Under the pieces are notes generated by a model, which searched no databases, was not told the origin of the DNA, and saw nothing but the letters and a program-made list of their open reading frames with translations. Below are positions 5,702 through 7,856 of a DNA stretch of 7,856 nt, piece by piece. A program made the position numbers and the translations under genes. The stretch is from CAZRRV01 sp964602735 (lineage in GTDB: Bacteria; Bacillota; Clostridia; Oscillospirales; Acutalibacteraceae): assembly GCA_964602735.1 (NCBI GenBank), contig CAZRRV010000055.1, positions 1-7,856 on the forward strand, given 5' to 3'. How positions within the stretch are numbered: the stretch's first letter is position 1; each line of letters opens with the position of its first letter.

Positions 5702-5723
5702 GCCCGAAAAAAGAGCGGGTTTT
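5702..5723 (+). terminator. Weak candidate terminator for the surface-glycan operon
   Basis: GCCCG (5702-5706) pairs with CGGGT (5716-5720, including one G-U pair) around a nine-base A-rich loop, followed by TTTTC with four T in total. The stem is short, and it lies about 140 bases after the lipoprotein stop codon. It is the best terminator-like structure in the gap, but not convincing alone. Confidence 0.3.
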
Positions 5724-5776
5724 CGCCGGGAACGCCGGCGGCCGCGCCGCGATAACCGCAAAACTCGCGCAACCGC

Positions 5777-5805
5777 TTGACTTTAAGCCGCGATTATTGT
5801 AAAAT
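5777..5805 (+). promoter_or_regulatory. Sigma-A promoter of greA-lysS
   Basis: TTGACT (5777-5782, 5 of 6) and TAAAAT (5800-5805, 5 of 6) are separated by exactly 17 bases. Transcription would begin near 5812, giving a leader of about 57 bases before greA. Confidence 0.7.
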
Positions 5806-5811
5806 AAAACA

Positions 5812-5833
5812 GCCGCGAAGATATTCCCGCGGC
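5812..5833 (+). promoter_or_regulatory. 5'-terminal leader hairpin of the greA transcript
   Basis: GCCGCG (5812-5817) pairs perfectly with CGCGGC (5828-5833) around a ten-base loop, at the predicted transcript start. There is no U-tract, so it is not a terminator. A hairpin at the extreme 5' end would be expected to protect the message from 5'-end-dependent decay; that role is inference. Confidence 0.4.
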
Positions 5834-5868
5834 GATAACCGCATAATTATTAAAAAGGGGAAATTAAA

Positions 5869-6342
5869 ATGGCAAAACCTATGGTTTTAACCGACGACGG
5901 ATTAAAAAAGCTCGAATCGGAACTCGAATATCTGAAAACCACCGCCAGACAGGCGATAGCCGAAAAGATAAAAACGGCACGCGGCTTCGGGGATTTATCG
6001 GAGAACAGCGAATACGACGAGGCGAAGAACGAGCAGGCGAAAATCGAGGCGCGGATCAACGAACTTACCGCCATGCTTAAAAATGTCGAGGTAATCAGCG
6101 AAAAGGACATTATCTCGGGTCATGTGGTGATCGGATCGAAAGTGAGAATACTCGACGAAGAACTTAACGAAGAACTGGAATACAAAATCGTGGGATCGGC
6201 CGAATCGGATCCCGATAACGGATCGATATCCGACGAATCGCCGGTAGGAAAAGCGCTCCTGGGGCATAAAAGCGGTGAAGAAGTAATAGCCGACGCCCCG
6301 GGCGGGCATATCGCGTTCAAAATTCTCGAAATCGTTAAATAA
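5869..6342 (+). CDS. greA: Transcription elongation factor GreA
   Basis: This encodes 157 residues, the normal length for GreA. The N-terminal domain (about 1-76) is an antiparallel coiled coil carrying the tip motif GDLSENSEYDEAK (41-53); D42 and E45 correspond to the acidic residues that reach into the RNA polymerase secondary channel and stimulate cleavage of backtracked transcripts. The C-terminal FKBP-like domain (about 82-157) contains YKIVGSAESDP and SPVGKALLGHKSGEEV, the usual family signature. The start is supported by AAGGGGA (5855-5861) seven bases upstream and by the conserved N-terminus. It is the first gene of an operon with lysS, which starts 33 bases after its stop; this gene order recurs in Bacillota. 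Confidence 0.97.
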   Translation: MAKPMVLTDDGLKKLESELEYLKTTARQAIAEKIKTARGFGDLSENSEYDEAKNEQAKIEARINELTAMLKNVEVISEKDIISGHVVIGSKVRILDEELNEELEYKIVGSAESDPDNGSISDESPVGKALLGHKSGEEVIADAPGGHIAFKILEIVK

Positions 6343-6375
6343 GCAGATTATATTTATCGGAAGGAATTGCTTTTT

Positions 6376-7856
6376 ATGGATACCCGAAATCACCCGGCGG
6401 CCGGCACGACAGACGCGCGGGATATTTCCGAAGTTATACGGGTAAGGCGCGAAAAACTCGCCCGTCTGCGCGCGGAAGGCGGCGACCCCTTCAAAACAAC
6501 CAAATACGAATGCGGCTGCGATTCGAAAACCGTGAAATCCTCCTACGAAGATTACGAGGGCAAAACCGTAAAACTGGCGGGCAGAATGCTTTCGCGCCGG
6601 ATTATGGGAAAAGCGAGTTTCGCCGGTTTGGACGACGGCGCCGGGAACATACAGCTTTATATCAGGCGCGACGATGTGGGGGAAGAAACATATTCGGCTT
6701 TCAAAAAGTGGGATATAGGAGACATAATAGGCGTTGAGGGATATGTTTTCAAAACGCAGACGGGCGAAATCACCCTGCACCTGTCGTCCGCCGTGCTGCT
6801 CGCGAAATCCCTTCTCCCGCTCCCGGAGAAATTCCACGGCCTGAAAGACACCGATTTGCGGTACCGGCAGAGGTATGTCGATCTGATTGTAAACCCGGAG
6901 GTTAAAGATACTTTTGTCAGGCGTTCGCTGATAATAAAGGGGATACGCGAATTTTTAGACGCCAAAGGCTTTCTGGAAGTCGATACCCCCGTACTGGTCC
7001 CGATCGAAATAGGCGCCGCCGCGAGGCCGTTTTGCACCCATCACAATACTCTCGATATGAATATGTATCTGCGGATTGAAACCGAACTGTACTTGAAACG
7101 GCTGATTGTCGGAGGGTTCCGCAAGGTATATGAAATCGGCAGGATTTTCCGCAATGAGGGAATGGACACGAAGCACAACCCCGAATTTACGACCGTGGAA
7201 CTGTATCAGGCTTTTACCGATTATTACGGAATGATGGATCTCGTTGAAGAACTGTATTCTCAACTCGCCGAAAAAATTTGCGGCGGCACCGTAATAAATT
7301 ATCAGGGAACCGATATAGATATGAGCCGCTGGGAACGGTTGACGATGGTCGACGCCGTCCGCAAATATACCGGGCTCGATTATAACGGTTGGAACAGCGA
7401 TTCCGACGCGCGGGCCGCCGCCGGAAAATTCGGCGTAAAAGTACCCGACGGCGCGACAAAAGGGGAAGTTCTGGCGGAACTTTTCGACGCCGCGGTTGAA
7501 AGCAGGCTGATACAGCCGACATTTATTTACGACTACCCCGTGGAATGCAGCCCGCTTGCGAAAAGAAAACCCGACAACCCGGATTTCGCCGAACGTTTTG
7601 AATATTTTATCGGGGGAACCGAGTTCGGCAACGCTTTCAGCGAGCTGAACGATCCGGAAGACCAGAAAGAGCGGTTCGAACGCCAGGTGCGCGAAAAGAA
7701 AGCCGCGGATCCCGATTGCAAAGCGGAAGTGGATTACGATTTCATAACCGCTCTTGAATACGGTATGCCGCCGACGGGCGGCCTCGGTTTCGGGGTCGAT
7801 CGCCTTGTTATGCTGCTGACAGACAGCGCGTCAATCCGAGATGTTATCCTGTTCCC
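6376..7856 (+). CDS. lysS: Class II lysyl-tRNA synthetase, cut by the right window edge
   Basis: The frame is open from ATG 6376 to the window end: 493 complete codons plus two bases. It encodes the enzyme that charges tRNA-Lys in the cytoplasm. An N-terminal helical region with VRREKLARLRAEGGDPF (22-38) leads into an OB-fold anticodon-binding domain (about 65-150), then the class II catalytic core: motif 1 around LEVDTPVLVP, ARPFCTHHNTLDMNMYLRIE, motif 2 RIFRNEGMDTKHNPEFT with R259 and E261, and motif 3 GLGFGVDRLVML (469-480). The sequence stops within the DVILFP ending that precedes the C-terminus by only a few residues in standard-length enzymes, so little is missing unless there is a C-terminal extension. 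Where many LysRS have IPGGA before the ARPF block, this one has IEIGA, which I take to be lineage variation. GGAAGGA (6359-6365) precedes the ATG by ten bases. It is cotranscribed with greA. Confidence 0.97.
   Translation, partial: MDTRNHPAAGTTDARDISEVIRVRREKLARLRAEGGDPFKTTKYECGCDSKTVKSSYEDYEGKTVKLAGRMLSRRIMGKASFAGLDDGAGNIQLYIRRDDVGEETYSAFKKWDIGDIIGVEGYVFKTQTGEITLHLSSAVLLAKSLLPLPEKFHGLKDTDLRYRQRYVDLIVNPEVKDTFVRRSLIIKGIREFLDAKGFLEVDTPVLVPIEIGAAARPFCTHHNTLDMNMYLRIETELYLKRLIVGGFRKVYEIGRIFRNEGMDTKHNPEFTTVELYQAFTDYYGMMDLVEELYSQLAEKICGGTVINYQGTDIDMSRWERLTMVDAVRKYTGLDYNGWNSDSDARAAAGKFGVKVPDGATKGEVLAELFDAAVESRLIQPTFIYDYPVECSPLAKRKPDNPDFAERFEYFIGGTEFGNAFSELNDPEDQKERFERQVREKKAADPDCKAEVDYDFITALEYGMPPTGGLGFGVDRLVMLLTDSASIRDVILF

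Larger units (their letters stand above)
5561..5868. other. Intergenic region between the lipoprotein gene and greA
   Basis: These 308 bases hold the weak terminator-like hairpin at 5702-5723, the greA promoter at 5777-5805 and a leader hairpin at 5812-5833. A perfect 12-base palindrome AAACCGCGGTTT lies at 5680-5691. No gene is supported; the open frame at 5617-5802 encodes low-complexity Arg-rich sequence and has no ribosome binding site. Confidence 0.5.

Noticed and set aside
5995..6837. 280-codon minus-strand open frame across greA and lysS
   Set aside because: It is antisense to two unmistakable housekeeping genes and reflects their codon bias. The product has no recognisable features.
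7000..7040. IEIGA in place of IPGGA in lysyl-tRNA synthetase as a possible functional defect
   Set aside because: The catalytic motifs 2 and 3 are intact, and the surrounding block is well conserved, so lineage variation is the simpler reading.

Overview
The window looks like a chromosomal segment from a moderately GC-rich member of the Clostridia (Bacillota), possibly a gut or environmental Oscillospiraceae- or Christensenellales-like lineage. The evidence is the greA-lysS pair, strong AGGAGG-type ribosome binding sites, sigma-A promoters with TTGACA/TATAAT-like boxes, an XRE regulator with a clostridial-type recognition helix, and a surface-carbohydrate operon of a type I associate with clostridia. 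The lineage is inferred; no rRNA or other marker gene is present.

Layout. Positions 1-312 are a regulatory region with at least one strong leftward promoter, serving a gene outside the window, and a rightward promoter for a membrane-anchored XRE regulator (313-900), which ends in a clear intrinsic terminator. Next comes a 157-bp dispersed repeat (copy A), a stretch with a long dyad, and a stand-alone PrsW-family intramembrane protease (1430-2191). A second, related 174-bp repeat (copy B) follows, flanked by a 4-bp direct repeat, and then a 61-bp near-palindromic hairpin (C) built from two copies of the repeat's terminal sequence. A good sigma-A promoter at 2786-2814 drives a tight three-gene operon: a membrane-anchored phosphodiester glycosidase (NAGPA-type), a small four-helix membrane protein starting at an overlapping TTG codon, and a beta-helical carbohydrate-binding lipoprotein (Cthe_2159-like). 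After a 308-bp gap with a weak terminator-like hairpin and a near-consensus promoter come greA and lysS. lysS runs off the right edge and lacks only its last residues if it is of ordinary length.

How the parts work together. The 2859-5560 operon probably makes an envelope-located module that binds and processes cell-surface or environmental glycans. greA-lysS is ordinary housekeeping. The XRE and PrsW genes are each solitary and may respond to envelope state, but nothing in the window ties them to a defined pathway.

The most unusual content is intergenic: a family of structured repeats (A, B, C). A and B share three hairpins, including one T-A to C-G compensatory change, and lie in direct orientation on either side of prsW. 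I found no CRISPR array, tRNA, rRNA, transposase, or obvious defence or biosynthetic system.
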